DNA of 64,000 nucleotides, taken from contig BTPG01000005.1 of the NCBI GenBank assembly GCA_036245525.1, positions 210,205,503 to 210,269,502 on the forward strand, read 5' to 3'. Under the pieces are notes generated by a model. That model did no database searches and was not told the origin of the DNA. It worked only from the letters and a program-made list of their open reading frames with translations. This DNA is from Semisulcospira habei (Eukaryota > Mollusca > Gastropoda > Semisulcospiridae). Numbering within the stretch: the first letter of the stretch is position 1; the number at the start of each line of letters is the position of its first letter. Positions 55,613-64,000 of this stretch are shown in pieces. Position numbers and translations under genes: made by a program.

Positions 55613-55734
55613 TTAACAGCAACGTTCTGTTAGTCCGTCATTCAAGTTTGACAGTCTCTACAGATATTATTGCAGAACATGTTAGAGACCATGAAGGCCA
55701 TGGATAGGCGTCTGTGCGTCATTGTTCTCTTTAA

Positions 55735-55939
55735 CGTTTTTAGCCCCGGATCCATACAGCAGGAGATGGATCGACCATGAAAATTCAAGGGTAGTGCCAG
55801 ATTAGCTTGGCGCCTTCAGGCGCCAAGCTAATCTGGTACTACCCTTGAATTATCATGGTCAGGCCATCTCCTGCAACGGGTACACGGTCGTTAGGCAACA
55901 CCTCCAAAATTGGAGAAATGGGACCTTGGGGCTAGAAGG
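55735..55939. mobile_element. PalA MITE, 205 bp, TTAA-flanked
   Basis: TTAA at 55731-55734 and 55940-55943. The tip is ggcgcc-ttca-ggcgcc. The left end is mutated to cgtttttagccccgg. Confidence 0.87.
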
Positions 55940-55967
55940 TTAAACACAAATTGTGACGACAGTAACG

Positions 55968-56131
55968 TGCCCTTAACACGCCATAACACGCCATAACACG
56001 CCATAACGTATAACACGCCATAACACGCCATAACAGGCCATTAACACGCCATAACGTATAACACGCCATAACACGCCATAACAGGCCATTAACACGCCAA
56101 AACACGCCATAACACGCCATAACACGCCACA
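55968..56131. repeat. (acacgccataac)n composite tandem repeat
   Basis: Blocks of acgccataac are arranged in a higher-order pattern with gtataac and aggccatta spacers repeated at about 57 bp. Minus-strand Cys/Trp/Met frames are artefacts. Confidence 0.9.
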
Positions 56132-56236
56132 ACAATTCAGTTCGCCCCGGATCCGCACCTTCTCCTTCCCGCTTACATATACCCCCACCCTCTTACCCTA
56201 CCCCCACCCCACCCACCCACCCACACTCATAAAGCT

Positions 56237-56238
<2 letters not shown>

Positions 56239-56285
<47 letters not shown>
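56239..56285. repeat. (GA)n microsatellite
   Basis: A ga run of about 47 bp immediately beyond the minus-strand LINE 3' end. Confidence 0.95.
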
Positions 56286-56289
<4 letters not shown>

Positions 56290-56502
56290 GATGAAACTTT
56301 ATTTATCAACGGTAAAAAGTTTTGACAGAAACAAATCGTCATTTTACAAACTTGCCGTTGCTAACATCTACAACATAAAATTAATTTAAAAGATAATAAT
56401 AATAATAAAGAATTATATTTACACATATTATTTCATGCAACAATAAAATTAAAAAACAAATTACACAAAATAATAATAACACTTAACATTCATCGTATAC
56501 CG

Positions 56503-56595
<93 letters not shown>

Positions 56596-56750
56596 CACAC
56601 ATAAACAATATAGATAAATGCATAATTATATTACATGAAAGCATTAACCATCAGGGTTTGTTTAAATGCCCAGTGTTGTTGTGTTTGGCTCATCAGGTAA
56701 TCGAAAAGTTTCGTTTTAAAGATTTCAAGCGAGGCTATAGTCTTCAAATG

Positions 56751-56753
<3 letters not shown>
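56286..56753 (-). mobile_element. LINE 3' UTR fragment between two (GA)n tracts
   Basis: On the minus strand it ends ttttaccgttgataaataaa then gtttcatcatcatc and (CT)n. It contains a (CA)n run at 56502-56600 and aat repeats. Both boundaries are CT/GA tracts, as at 24-26 kb. Confidence 0.72.

Positions 56754-56838
<85 letters not shown>
56754..56838. repeat. (GA)n microsatellite
   Basis: A pure ga run of about 85 bp at the 5' boundary of the preceding minus-strand fragment. Confidence 0.97.
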
Positions 56839-56841
<3 letters not shown>

Positions 56842-56954
56842 GGAATGATTAGGTACCTTCAATGACCTTTTTTCAATCATGTCCTTGCTAAGCTATTGCA
56901 TGCACGTAAACACACATACACATAATTTTATATATAAAAGTATACATAAGAGAG

Positions 56955-57154
56955 ACAATGACAATGACAATGACAATGACAATGATCCTTTATTTGACAA
57001 CGGTAAAAGTTTTGGTAGTAACAACCATTTTTCGAACTTGCCGTTGCTAATCTACTGATTACAGAGTTACTATCGTACTAATTGTTTTCTACTACTAAGA
57101 AGGGAAAAAAAATTACATGACACAGCACAAGCCAAGGATGAAATAATAATAATA

Positions 57155-57198
<44 letters not shown>

Positions 57199-58597
57199 TT
57201 GGGGGGAAGTGACATAGGAATTACCAACTTTACTGGTCGGGCATAATGACATGTTGTGAGGTTTAATTAAAATAATATAATAAGAATACACACAACCTAA
57301 TACGCATACATAACGCATGCACATTTGAGCACGCCACTCTCTATCTCTAATATACACGTGCGTACACGCACACACGCACAACGCACGTGCACACACACGC
57401 TTACGCGGCTTAAGCTACATACAAGCTGTACCGAATATATGAGTCATCAGTCGAAACCTGTGGTACACGCAATTAATGATCTAATGAGAAATAGTATTTT
57501 TTAATATGTGCACAGTCACGGGGATGCTGCTGACAAAAATAAGTACTTGATGAGACTGACTTTAAACGAGGAGAAAGTAGCTGATGTCGTGACGTTTCTA
57601 GGCAAGGCATTCCAAAGACTAGAGCCAGAGAACGTCAAACTCGTTTTATAGAGATCAATTCTAGGTCGCGGCACAATAAGGGATTTTCTTGATCTGGAGT
57701 ATGTTGATGACTGGACGGTAAATAGCGATGTGATATATCAGGGTAGCTTATCGTTTAATGCCTTGAACATAACCATTCCCTTATTGTAAATTAGATGATC
57801 TTTCAGGGGCAGAATTTTTAAGGCTGCCAATTTTTGGTCAGTAGTTAAGCTGGGATCAGGGAGTATTAGTTTGGCAGCTCTCCGATGTAGAGAGTTCAAT
57901 CTTTTCAAATTGACATCTCTCGAACCATCCCACACAGTAGAAGCATAGTCTATATGCGACCTAATATGGGCATTGAAGAACAGTTGACGTGTCTCCATAT
58001 CAGTAATGTGTTTAAGTTTTGCTAAGATGTACAGATTTCTGGAGACAATTTTACAAACGTTACTGATGTGTAGCTGCCACCTAAGCTGGTTGTCCACCGT
58101 GACTCCTAGCAGGCGATGGTTAGTAACTTGGCTGATGGTTTTGCCTTGGAGGGACAGACTGAGTGAGAGAGAGCCAAGCTGGTGTTTTTGGCGGGTGCTA
58201 ATTACCATGCTCTCCGTTTTTACCGGGTTTAAAATCATAATATTATGACTGCACCATTCATCAATATCTTGCAGTGTGTTTTGCAGTCGTGAATTGATGT
58301 TTGATATATTCTTATCTGGCGTGTGTACAGCAGCAGCATCTGCAAAGATATCACATGTAACGCATTCATTTTTTATCGCAAGAGGAAGATTATTTATGAA
58401 CAAGCAGAATAGAAGGGGACCAAGAATAGAACCCTGTGGTACGCCATGCTTCACTAAACCTTGATTCGAGTATGAGCCATTTAGTAATACCTTTTGTTTT
58501 CTACCTTCGAGGTAGGATTTGAGAAACGACGCCGAGTTGTTGGTGTACATGGATACTTTCTTGATCAATATTTCATGGTTTACTAGATCAAAGGCTT

Positions 58598-58600
<3 letters not shown>
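56955..58600 (-). pseudogene. CR1-like LINE, truncated at (GA)n, mutated active site
   Basis: The minus-strand coding trace starts right at the GA tract with KAFDLVNHEIL, so truncation falls inside the RT palm. GVPQGSILGPLLFCLFINNL follows, then CDIFADAAAVHT, where the catalytic FADD reads FADA. HRLLGVTVDNQLRW, HIDYASTVWDGSRDVNLKRL and SLHRRAAKLILPDP come next. The frame from 58568 stops at 57738, but shifted frames continue to IDLYKTSLTFSGSSLWNALP and a stop near 57512. The 3' UTR includes an (AAT)n run at 57150-57196. It ends ttttaccgttgtcaaataaa plus (CATTGT)n near 56955. Dead copy. Confidence 0.85.

Positions 58601-58695
<95 letters not shown>
58601..58695. repeat. (GA)n microsatellite at LINE 5' truncation
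   Basis: A ga run of about 95 bp that forms the exact 5' boundary of the LINE. Confidence 0.96.
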
Positions 58696-58696
<1 letters not shown>

Positions 58697-59081
58697 CTCA
58701 CGACTCATGGTAGAGACGCCTGTTCGCTCACTAACACCGCAGATCCTGGCCCAGCAGATGCAGGCCATGCGGAATTCATTCCGGAACCTCACTGCAACAA
58801 ACCAACACAACATTGCACTCTGCAGGCACACATTGACACAGCATAAGCACTGCTCTGTGATTTTGGACCTTAGGGACCTTAGTCGCCTGTCGCACCGATA
58901 TCGCCACGCTGTCGCGTCACACATGTGAAAATATTCCCTCTCTATTTATATCTTCTCGATTCGCGTCACTGTTGCCACCGCTTTTTACGTCACTGTCTCG
59001 CTATACGGAAACACACCATTGTACGTGCATGTTTTGCTGTTTGACCGCGTTTTGGGGTTTGATACAGTAAAACGAAAATAT
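58696..59081. other. unassigned, with half-palindrome
   Basis: The segment gctctgtgattttggacctt at 58853 matches one arm of the palindromes at 46.1 and 47.2 kb. No gene is seen. Confidence 0.5.
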
Positions 59082-59170
59082 GCGTCGATCATGATAGTTG
59101 AAGGGTGGTGCCAGAATAGCTTGGCGTCTCCAGGCGCCGGGCTATTCTAGCATCACCCTTGTACTAGTGG
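59082..59170. mobile_element. PalA' hairpin, diverged
   Basis: The arms gatcatgatagttgaagggt and ctattctagcatcaccct flank a tip ggcgtctccaggcgcc. Flanks are lost. Confidence 0.72.
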
Positions 59171-59284
59171 GGATAGGCGTTAAATTAGTGTGGTACCACC
59201 ATGATAACTATCATGGCTGAAATATATCCTTACCTTCACTGTTATTTTTCTAAGAAAAAGCCAATACGATCCAATGGCTTAATG

Positions 59285-59690
59285 TATTTTTTTTAAATGG
59301 TATATATATGGCGCATTTCTAATATTTATAATATAACTCAATGCGCAGAATGTGGCCGCGAACTGAACCCAACAAGCACGCTCACGTGAATCACACGCAT
59401 TCACTCACACACTGTACGTAAACAAAACATTCACGTGGTGCTAAGGGCAAGCTCAAGCGAACTACTGAAGTTGGTTTTGGAAATTCAATCGTTTGTATTT
59501 GAAATTTGATTAAGTTGGCTGAAACTTAGACCAAAGTGGAGGGAGAGGAAGAGCCGGAGTACCCGGAGACAGAACCCCCGACGGTCCGCCGGAATTAATG
59601 GTGAGGAGAAATGTCCGACGCCGGAACCCGTAATCGAACCTCGCACCTTTCGGCAGGCGCCTCAACCACTGCGCCACGGAACCACCCATG
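59285..59690 (-). mobile_element. tRNA-derived SINE
   Basis: The minus strand begins with a tRNA-like head. Its A box is tggcgcagtgg (59676-59666) and its B box ggttcgattac (59640-59630), about 25 bp apart, as for an internal polymerase III promoter. The body continues with ccgtcgggggttctgtctcc. It seems to end near 59285 with aatgcgccatatatatacca, resembling LINE 3' ends in this window. Boundaries are approximate and no target duplication is clear. Confidence 0.72.
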
Positions 59691-59696
59691 TATTAA

Positions 59697-59904
59697 ACTA
59701 TTTAGCCCCGGCGCCCCGCGACAGCAGGTGATGGGTTGACCATGATCGTTCAAGGGTAGTGCCAGATTAGCTTGGCGCCCTCAGGCGCCAAGCTAATCTG
59801 GCACTACCCTTGAATTGTCATGGTCAACCCATCGCCTGCAGCTGGTGCATAGTCGGTAGGTAACGCTTCCACTACTTGAGAGATGCGGCCGCGCGGTTAA
59901 CTGG
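59697..59904. mobile_element. PalA MITE, 208 bp, TTAA-flanked
   Basis: TTAA at 59693-59696 and 59905-59908. The tip is ggcgcc-ctca-ggcgcc, with a nearly perfect 90-bp hairpin. It begins 6 bp after the SINE head. Confidence 0.87.
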
Positions 59905-59908
59905 GTTA

Positions 59909-60339
59909 AACTAATTGCGCGACAAACGAAGGTAGGGTAATTTGTTAATGAGATCGTCCATGCCTATCACTACGCCTTAATCAATAGCCTTAACCTTTAA
60001 TCAACCCTTCACCCTTTCACTGCGAAGACTACAAAAGAAATGTGCATTACTCATCTGCAAGAGGCATAGAACCTTACGAGCATGTGCGGGGGGCTCTGGA
60101 TGTTCTATGTCTCTTCCTATCTTCATTTTGTCTCTGTGTCCCTTGGACGGACGTGGTCTTGTGACGTTTGCCTTTGCAATGGCTTCAGGAACAGCATGCA
60201 ACCTTTGACAGTGAAAGGGTCTGTCATGCCTTCAATAGCAAAATGGACCCATATACATTCCTCATATAAAACAGCGTAATGTACGTAAAAGCGTAATTAG
60301 AAATGTACCTCTGACGCACACACTAAAATAAGTACAGCA
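59909..60339. other. unassigned, with PalB core
   Basis: A diverged PalB hairpin lies at 60055-60116 (tgcaagaggcatagaacctt, ggatgttctatgtctcttc). Nothing else is recognised. Confidence 0.55.
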
Positions 60340-60435
60340 TTCATACTTGCCGGGAGGGGAATGGTGGGGTGGGGGGTGGGCGGCGTTGGGGGTGGGGGTG
60401 GGGGTGGGGGGGGGGTGGGGGGGGGCAGAGGGGGG
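60340..60435. repeat. G-rich tract
   Basis: It is repeated ggtgggggtggggg, a strong G-quadruplex candidate on the plus strand. Confidence 0.85.
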
Positions 60436-60719
60436 TAATGACAACGCTAATGAGAAATTGCTTATTACCTAAATAGGTTTCACTTTGTGCTGAACATTAG
60501 ACTAGTGTCCGCGTTCGGACAAACCCCCACACGCAGCCTGCGCGGATCGGGCAAGGTTAATTAGTACAATGAGATGTTAGGTCCAGCTTTCCAATGACCA
60601 CGTTACACTACAGGAGACACATTGACCGCGATCTTTTACGGGTGGTACCAGAATATAACTGGCTTTGCAGGGGCTCATGAGGATCCATGCCTCTTGATGA
60701 CGGCTGACAAGTGTGATTT
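60436..60719. other. unassigned, with PalA/PalB scraps
   Basis: The segment gggtggtaccagaatata near 60640 and ggctcatgaggatccatgcc near 60670 are arm fragments of PalA' and PalB. Confidence 0.5.
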
Positions 60720-60723
60720 TTAA

Positions 60724-60920
60724 CCCCTTCTCTGCCGAGAAAAAAATGAACAAGATCCATTTGCAAGAGACATAGATCCTCATGGACCCCCGCAGTTGCA
60801 TGAGGATATAAGTCTCTTGCTGAGACCAGTTTGTATCTTGGACGATTGCGACGTTTGGTCGTGGACTGTACGCAGACGTCAGAAACATAATATATTATGG
60901 GTCCAGTGGCACGGAAGGGG
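60724..60920. mobile_element. PalB MITE, 197 bp, TTAA-flanked
   Basis: TTAA at 60720-60723 and 60921-60924. Ends are ccccttctctgccgag and ggcacggaagggg. The hairpin tip has lost part of one arm (gcagttgcatgaggata). Confidence 0.85.
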
Positions 60921-60924
60921 TTAA

Positions 60925-61268
60925 CCCTTAGTTGGTAGCGCTTTTTGTAGCTATGATTCCTGCAGGATGTCAGGGTGTTGTCATTCCTGCAGGATGTCAG
61001 GGTGTTGTTATTCCTGCAGGATGTCAGGGTGTTGTTATTCCTGCAGGATGTCAGGGTGTTGTTATTCCTGCAGGATGTCAGGGTGTTGTTATTCCTGCAG
61101 GATGTCAGGGTGTTGTTATTCCTGCAGGATGTCAGGGTGTTGTTATTCCTGCAGGATGTCAGGGTGTAGTTATTCCTGCAGGATGTCAGGGTGTTGTTAT
61201 TCCTGCAGGATGTCAGGGTGTTGTTATTCCTGCAGGAATCACCGCGACAAAAAGGGCTACCAACACGG
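60925..61268. mobile_element. PalC MITE with expanded centre
   Basis: It starts at the TTAA shared with PalB (60921-60924). Left arm: cccttagttggtagcgcttt then ttgtagctatga. Right arm: tcaccgcgacaaaaagggct then accaacacgg and TTTA. Between the arms is a ten-unit tandem array, making the element 344 bp. Confidence 0.8.
60959..61236. repeat. 27-bp tandem repeat, 10 copies
   Basis: The unit attcctgcaggatgtcaggg followed by tgttgtt repeats ten times almost without variation, and a final attcctgcaggaat closes it. Since 27 is a multiple of 3, the plus strand reads repeated GCQGVVIPA and is not a gene. Each unit includes the cctgcagg palindrome. Confidence 0.95.
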
Positions 61269-61299
61269 TTTACAGAGGCAACAATGACAAGGTCGAGGT

Positions 61300-61445
61300 G
61301 TATGCTGTTTTTATGATGATGATGATGACGATGATGATGACGACGACGATGGTGATCATGGTGATGATGACGATGACAAAGATTACGATGGAGCTCACGA
61401 TGATAATAGTGATACTAATAAAAACGATGATGAGATTGATGACAC
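61300..61445. repeat. (GAT/GAC)n-rich stretch
   Basis: Interrupted gatgatgatgacgatg sequence lies just downstream of the GPCR exon, in the presumed intron. Confidence 0.8.
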
Positions 61446-61469
61446 GAAGGAAGTTTCAAAGCGTATTAC

Positions 61470-61594
61470 CCGACATGAAGTTGTAAATGATGGGGTTTAT
61501 ACAGCTGTTGATGAGCAGCAGGAGATGCGCGCCCAGAGTGAGCCCGGCCACTAACTCGTGATCCAGATTCGCAAGGGAGGGGGGTGCCACCAAT
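61470..61594 (-). CDS. class A GPCR exon: transmembrane helix 7 with NPxxY
   Basis: This is the one host-gene exon I consider convincing. On the minus strand a polypyrimidine tract and acceptor (gtttttttcatctcag|) open a frame with VAPPSLANLDHELVAGLTLG. A hydrophobic helix then ends LLLLINSCINPIIYNFMSG. NPIIY is the rhodopsin-family NPxxY motif of helix 7, followed by the usual start of helix 8. A donor (tgtcgg|gtaata) sits exactly where the juxtamembrane segment would continue. The 125-bp exon has one completing base at its 5' end and one spare base at its 3' end. The motif style suggests a peptide receptor, but the ligand cannot be told. Exons for helices 1-6 and the C-tail are not found here. 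Confidence 0.75.
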
Positions 61595-61881
61595 CTGAGA
61601 TGAAAAAAAACAAAAAACACGCACACACACACACAAACACAAATATCATCAAACGAAGCAAACACAAAATAAACAAGTTTAAGAAGAAGAAGTAGACGCC
61701 CCCCCCCCCCCCCCCCCCGCACCCTAAAAAATAAAATAAAATAAAAAATAAAAATAAAAATTAAAAAATAATAAAAAAAAACAAACAAACAAACAAACAA
61801 ACAAAATAATAAATAAATAAATATATAAAAAAAAAATACAATAAAATGGACACCACACAGATACATGTAAACCTTACCCCG
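61595..61881. other. low-complexity intron-like sequence
   Basis: An A/C-rich stretch with a C18-type run near 61700 and A/T-rich aaataaataaa repeats at 61730-61850. On the minus strand it would lie in the intron before the GPCR exon. Confidence 0.6.
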
Positions 61882-61885
61882 TTAA

Positions 61886-61959
61886 GCCCTGCCCTGCAGC
61901 GGGAGATGGATTGACCATGATAATTCAAGGGTAGTGCCAGATGAGCTTGGCGCCTTCAG
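61886..61959. mobile_element. PalA left-half copy interrupted by a LINE
   Basis: TTAA at 61882-61885, then gccctgccctgcagcgggag and the left arm up to ggcgccttcaggca, where L2-like coding sequence takes over. A possible right end, aatggg-TTAA, lies at 62994-63003. Confidence 0.72.
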
Positions 61960-62847
61960 GCACACACATCAATTGCAGTCTCTCACTAAAACAACACGTT
62001 TTGAATACCTGTAGATCTGCATTTATTGAACTGCGTCGCATTAGCTCCATCAGGCATCTTCTCACACCAGAAGCTACTAAAACGCTGGCCTGCTCCTTTG
62101 TCTTGTCCCGATTCGATTACGGCAATGCACTCCTGTGTGGCTGTCCTCAGTACCTTCTGGATCGGCTCCAGAGGGTGCAGAACTCAGCAGCACGGCTTGT
62201 TGTCAAGGCAAAGAAGTCATACCACATCACACCCATCCTGCGTTCACTCCATTGGTTACCTATCACATCTAGAGTACAATACAAAGTTCTGTCCATCTGT
62301 CATACCTGTATGTCTCCTTTTACCGGCCCTGTCTGTCTTTCCGAGCTTCATCATTTGTACACACCTTCAAGACAGCTCTGTTCCTCAGCAGACATTAAAC
62401 TATTACGCTTTCCGACTGTGAGAACTAAGTCTTTTGGCGATAGGTCTTTCTCATACCAAGGACCATTTCTTTGGAATAAACTCCCACAGTCCCTCAGACA
62501 TGTTGAATCAGCCAATAGTTTCCGGCAGTCTTTAAAGACACATTTATTCCTTTAAACGTGCATTCGCCGTTATAATTCTTCTTGTTGTCAACATTTCGTT
62601 GTCGGTGAGGGCTGTCTGGTGTATCCGTTGTTGGTTTTATGGTATATGTGTGTCTTTTTGTGTGTGAGCATTTTTTGTTGGTGTGTTCTTTTTATTATTC
62701 TTATTTTTCTTGTATATCTTGTTGCGTGAGTGTGTATGTTAGGGACTATATATGTGTTGTAGGATGCAAGGTGTATGTATGTTAGTATGTCATTTGTACG
62801 GCGCCTAGAGCTTTTCTATCGAAAGCATAGGCGCCTTAAAAATATAC

Positions 62848-62901
<54 letters not shown>

Positions 62902-62905
62902 GAAT
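61960..62905 (+). mobile_element. L2-like LINE fragment inserted at a PalA tip
   Basis: The coding trace begins within the RT connection domain (SLSLKQHVLNTCRSAFIELR), joined directly to the PalA tip. It continues FVLSRFDYGNALLCGCPQYL, LHWLPITSRVQYKVLSICH and RSFSYQGPFLWNKLP to a stop near 62555. The 3' UTR ends with the hairpin cggcgcctagagc...ataggcgcc and (ATT)n at 62850-62901. It is the same family as the fragment at 10.8-11.3 kb. No catalytic RT core is present. Confidence 0.85.
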
Positions 62906-63432
62906 GAACCATAACTAGACCTGTGTGTAGCGTTTCGCAACCATCTGTTACAGAAGTGTATCTTTGAACAGTTACGGCGGTAGTGGGCCTTTAAATGGGT
63001 TAAAGGTTTTACAGCATAAACATGCAACGTGTCAGTTTTGTGAAAAGCCAGATATTTAATGTTTTTGTTTTCTACAATTAAAACTGGCTGTTTTACAAAA
63101 CTGACATGCCAAAGCAGGACACTATTAACGGGCCAATAATATCACCTCATTATCTCGGTACGATGTTTACATGTGAATATTCTTCCCCTTCCCGGCTTCC
63201 GCTTCCGCTCTTGCTGGGAAAATCACATTTACTCTGAACCCGCAGACAATTTGTCAAAAACGGACCTAGAACCAGAAATTATCATCAAGGAAAATAGTCC
63301 TCCTGCGCCACGCTAATCACACACTGCCTTTGATTACACAGCCAGACCAGTCTTCAGAGCAAGACGTACATAAAAACAAAATGACCTCGGAATAAATAAC
63401 CTATTTAGCCATGAAATATGTCAGCAACATAT
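62906..63432. other. unassigned, with a palindrome
   Basis: At 63030-63110 the arms gtcagttttgtgaaaagcca and tggctgttttacaaaactga pair around a T-rich loop. Nothing else is recognised. Confidence 0.55.
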
Positions 63433-63541
63433 CCCAGTGCGCAAAGGGCATCGCGCCGACGTCAGCTGCCGTTGGCCCGCGCACCGCTGTGTACAGGCCA
63501 TAGGCGGCTGACGTCGGCCCGATGACCTTCTGCGCATTGGG
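63433..63541. mobile_element. PalD palindrome
   Basis: The ends cccagtgcgcaaaggg and ccttctgcgcattggg enclose gccgacgtcagctgccgttg and its near-inverse. It lacks the outer arms seen at 44.8 kb, so the inner unit moves or is copied separately. Confidence 0.8.
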
Positions 63542-63655
63542 TAAAGACAGACTTTGAAAGCTCAAGGTGATGCCCGAACAAACTGAAAAACTAAGTATCT
63601 GACAATGCTGGACTTCGGGCTGCTAAGTGTCGAGAGAGTAATTGAGGTGTTCCTA

Positions 63656-63724
63656 CGGTAAAAGTGCATTAAAAGCCCGGACAAACATGCAATATCGCAT
63701 GTTTGTCCGGGCTATTCATTTACT
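63656..63724. repeat. palindrome related to that at 37.1 kb
   Basis: Arms gtaaaagtgcattaaaagcc and the inverse ggctattcatttac, with core cggacaaacatgc/gcatgtttgtccg. Confidence 0.8.
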
Positions 63725-63762
63725 GTTTGCGTAGGCGCTCTGTATTTTTTATTTTAAAATCT

Positions 63763-64000
63763 ACGTCCGATATACGGAACACTTGTATTGGTCTACATGG
63801 TCATACGTCCGATTTATGGATCACTTGTACTGGTCTACATGGTCATCAGTACGTCCGATTTCCGGAACACTTCTATCGATCTACGTGGTCTTATGTCCGA
63901 TATATGAAACACTTGTATTGGTCTGTATGGTCCTACGTCCGATATACGGAACACTTGTATTGGTCTACATGGTCGAACGTCCGATATACGGAAGACTTGT
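63763..64000. repeat. 42-46-bp tandem repeat, running off the window
   Basis: Units start at 63763, 63805, 63851, 63894, 63936 and 63979 with acgtccgatatacggaacac followed by ttgtattggtctacatggtc. The array is cut by the window edge. Confidence 0.92.

Noticed and set aside
55932..56188. Minus-strand frames rich in WRVMACYGV
   Set aside because: They are translations of the acgccataac tandem repeat.
59622..59687. tRNA gene
   Set aside because: A and B boxes are present, but the acceptor and anticodon stems do not fold as a tRNA and a SINE body follows.
60932..61486. 184-codon plus frame with GCQGVVIPA repeats
   Set aside because: It is the 27-bp minisatellite inside PalC, followed by a GAT-rich stretch and then the antisense of the GPCR exon.

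Overview
The window is eukaryotic, repeat-dense, probably molluscan (gastropod-like) genomic DNA. The evidence is APE-type non-LTR retrotransposons (LINEs) on both strands, tRNA-derived SINEs, long (CT)n, (CA)n and (AT)n microsatellites, many palindromic MITEs, and exon-like blocks with GT-AG splice sites. No operons, rRNA, tRNA genes or CRISPR arrays are visible. The taxon is an inference from repeat style, not from a marker gene.

Layout. 0-5.1 kb: an 82-bp tandem repeat, palindromic MITEs, then a dead CR1-like LINE. 5.2-7.7 kb: a 5'-truncated LINE whose reverse transcriptase (RT) frame is still open for 637 codons, ending in (AT)n and (CT)n. 8.4-11.3 kb: LINE ORF1 debris with a GDSL-esterase-like domain and an L2-like 3' fragment. 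11.3-15.3 kb: a nearly complete minus-strand LINE with endonuclease (EN), RT and a C-terminal zinc knuckle. 15.9-21.1 kb: a decayed CR1-like LINE interrupted by an opposite-strand L2-like LINE (6-bp duplication) and a 178-bp SINE (14-bp duplication). 21.7-26.3 kb: a run of LINE fragments, each ending in and often bounded on both sides by (CT)n. 26.4-48 kb: mostly MITEs, minisatellites and unassigned sequence. 48.2-55.6 kb: a 7.4-kb TTAA-flanked element with about 0.5-kb terminal inverted repeats and two convergent sets of exon-like blocks. 55.7-64 kb: more MITEs, LINE 3' ends, a SINE, one convincing host exon (class A GPCR helix 7, 61.5 kb, minus strand) and an L2-like fragment.

I use labels for recurrent palindromic MITEs. 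PalA: about 205 bp, ends CCCATTCAGCCCC/GGGGCTGAATGGG, long hairpin core with arm tgaccatgataattcaaggg and a ggcgcc tip. PalA' is a subfamily with ggtggtgcc and ctattctgg in the arms. PalB: about 205 bp, ends CCCCTTC..., hairpin arm gcaagaggcatagatcctca. PalC: ends CCCTTTGGCTGTCG. PalD: GC-rich, ends CCCAGTGCGCAAAGG. PalE: arm gagacgtgcc with a gcggcaaatgccgc-type tip. PalA, PalB, PalC and PalE all insert at TTAA, and the first three share CCC...GGG ends, as expected of piggyBac-type non-autonomous elements. Several copies abut through one shared TTAA.

The most interesting signals are (1) LINE 3' ends repeatedly joined to and embedded in (CT)n, suggesting microsatellite-targeted insertion; (2) hairpin MITEs whose centres have expanded into minisatellites in three separate cases (about 40 x 32 bp, 10 x 27 bp, 3 x 39 bp); and (3) the 7.4-kb TTAA element. 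Apart from the GPCR exon and a few unassigned exon-like frames, I see no host genes.
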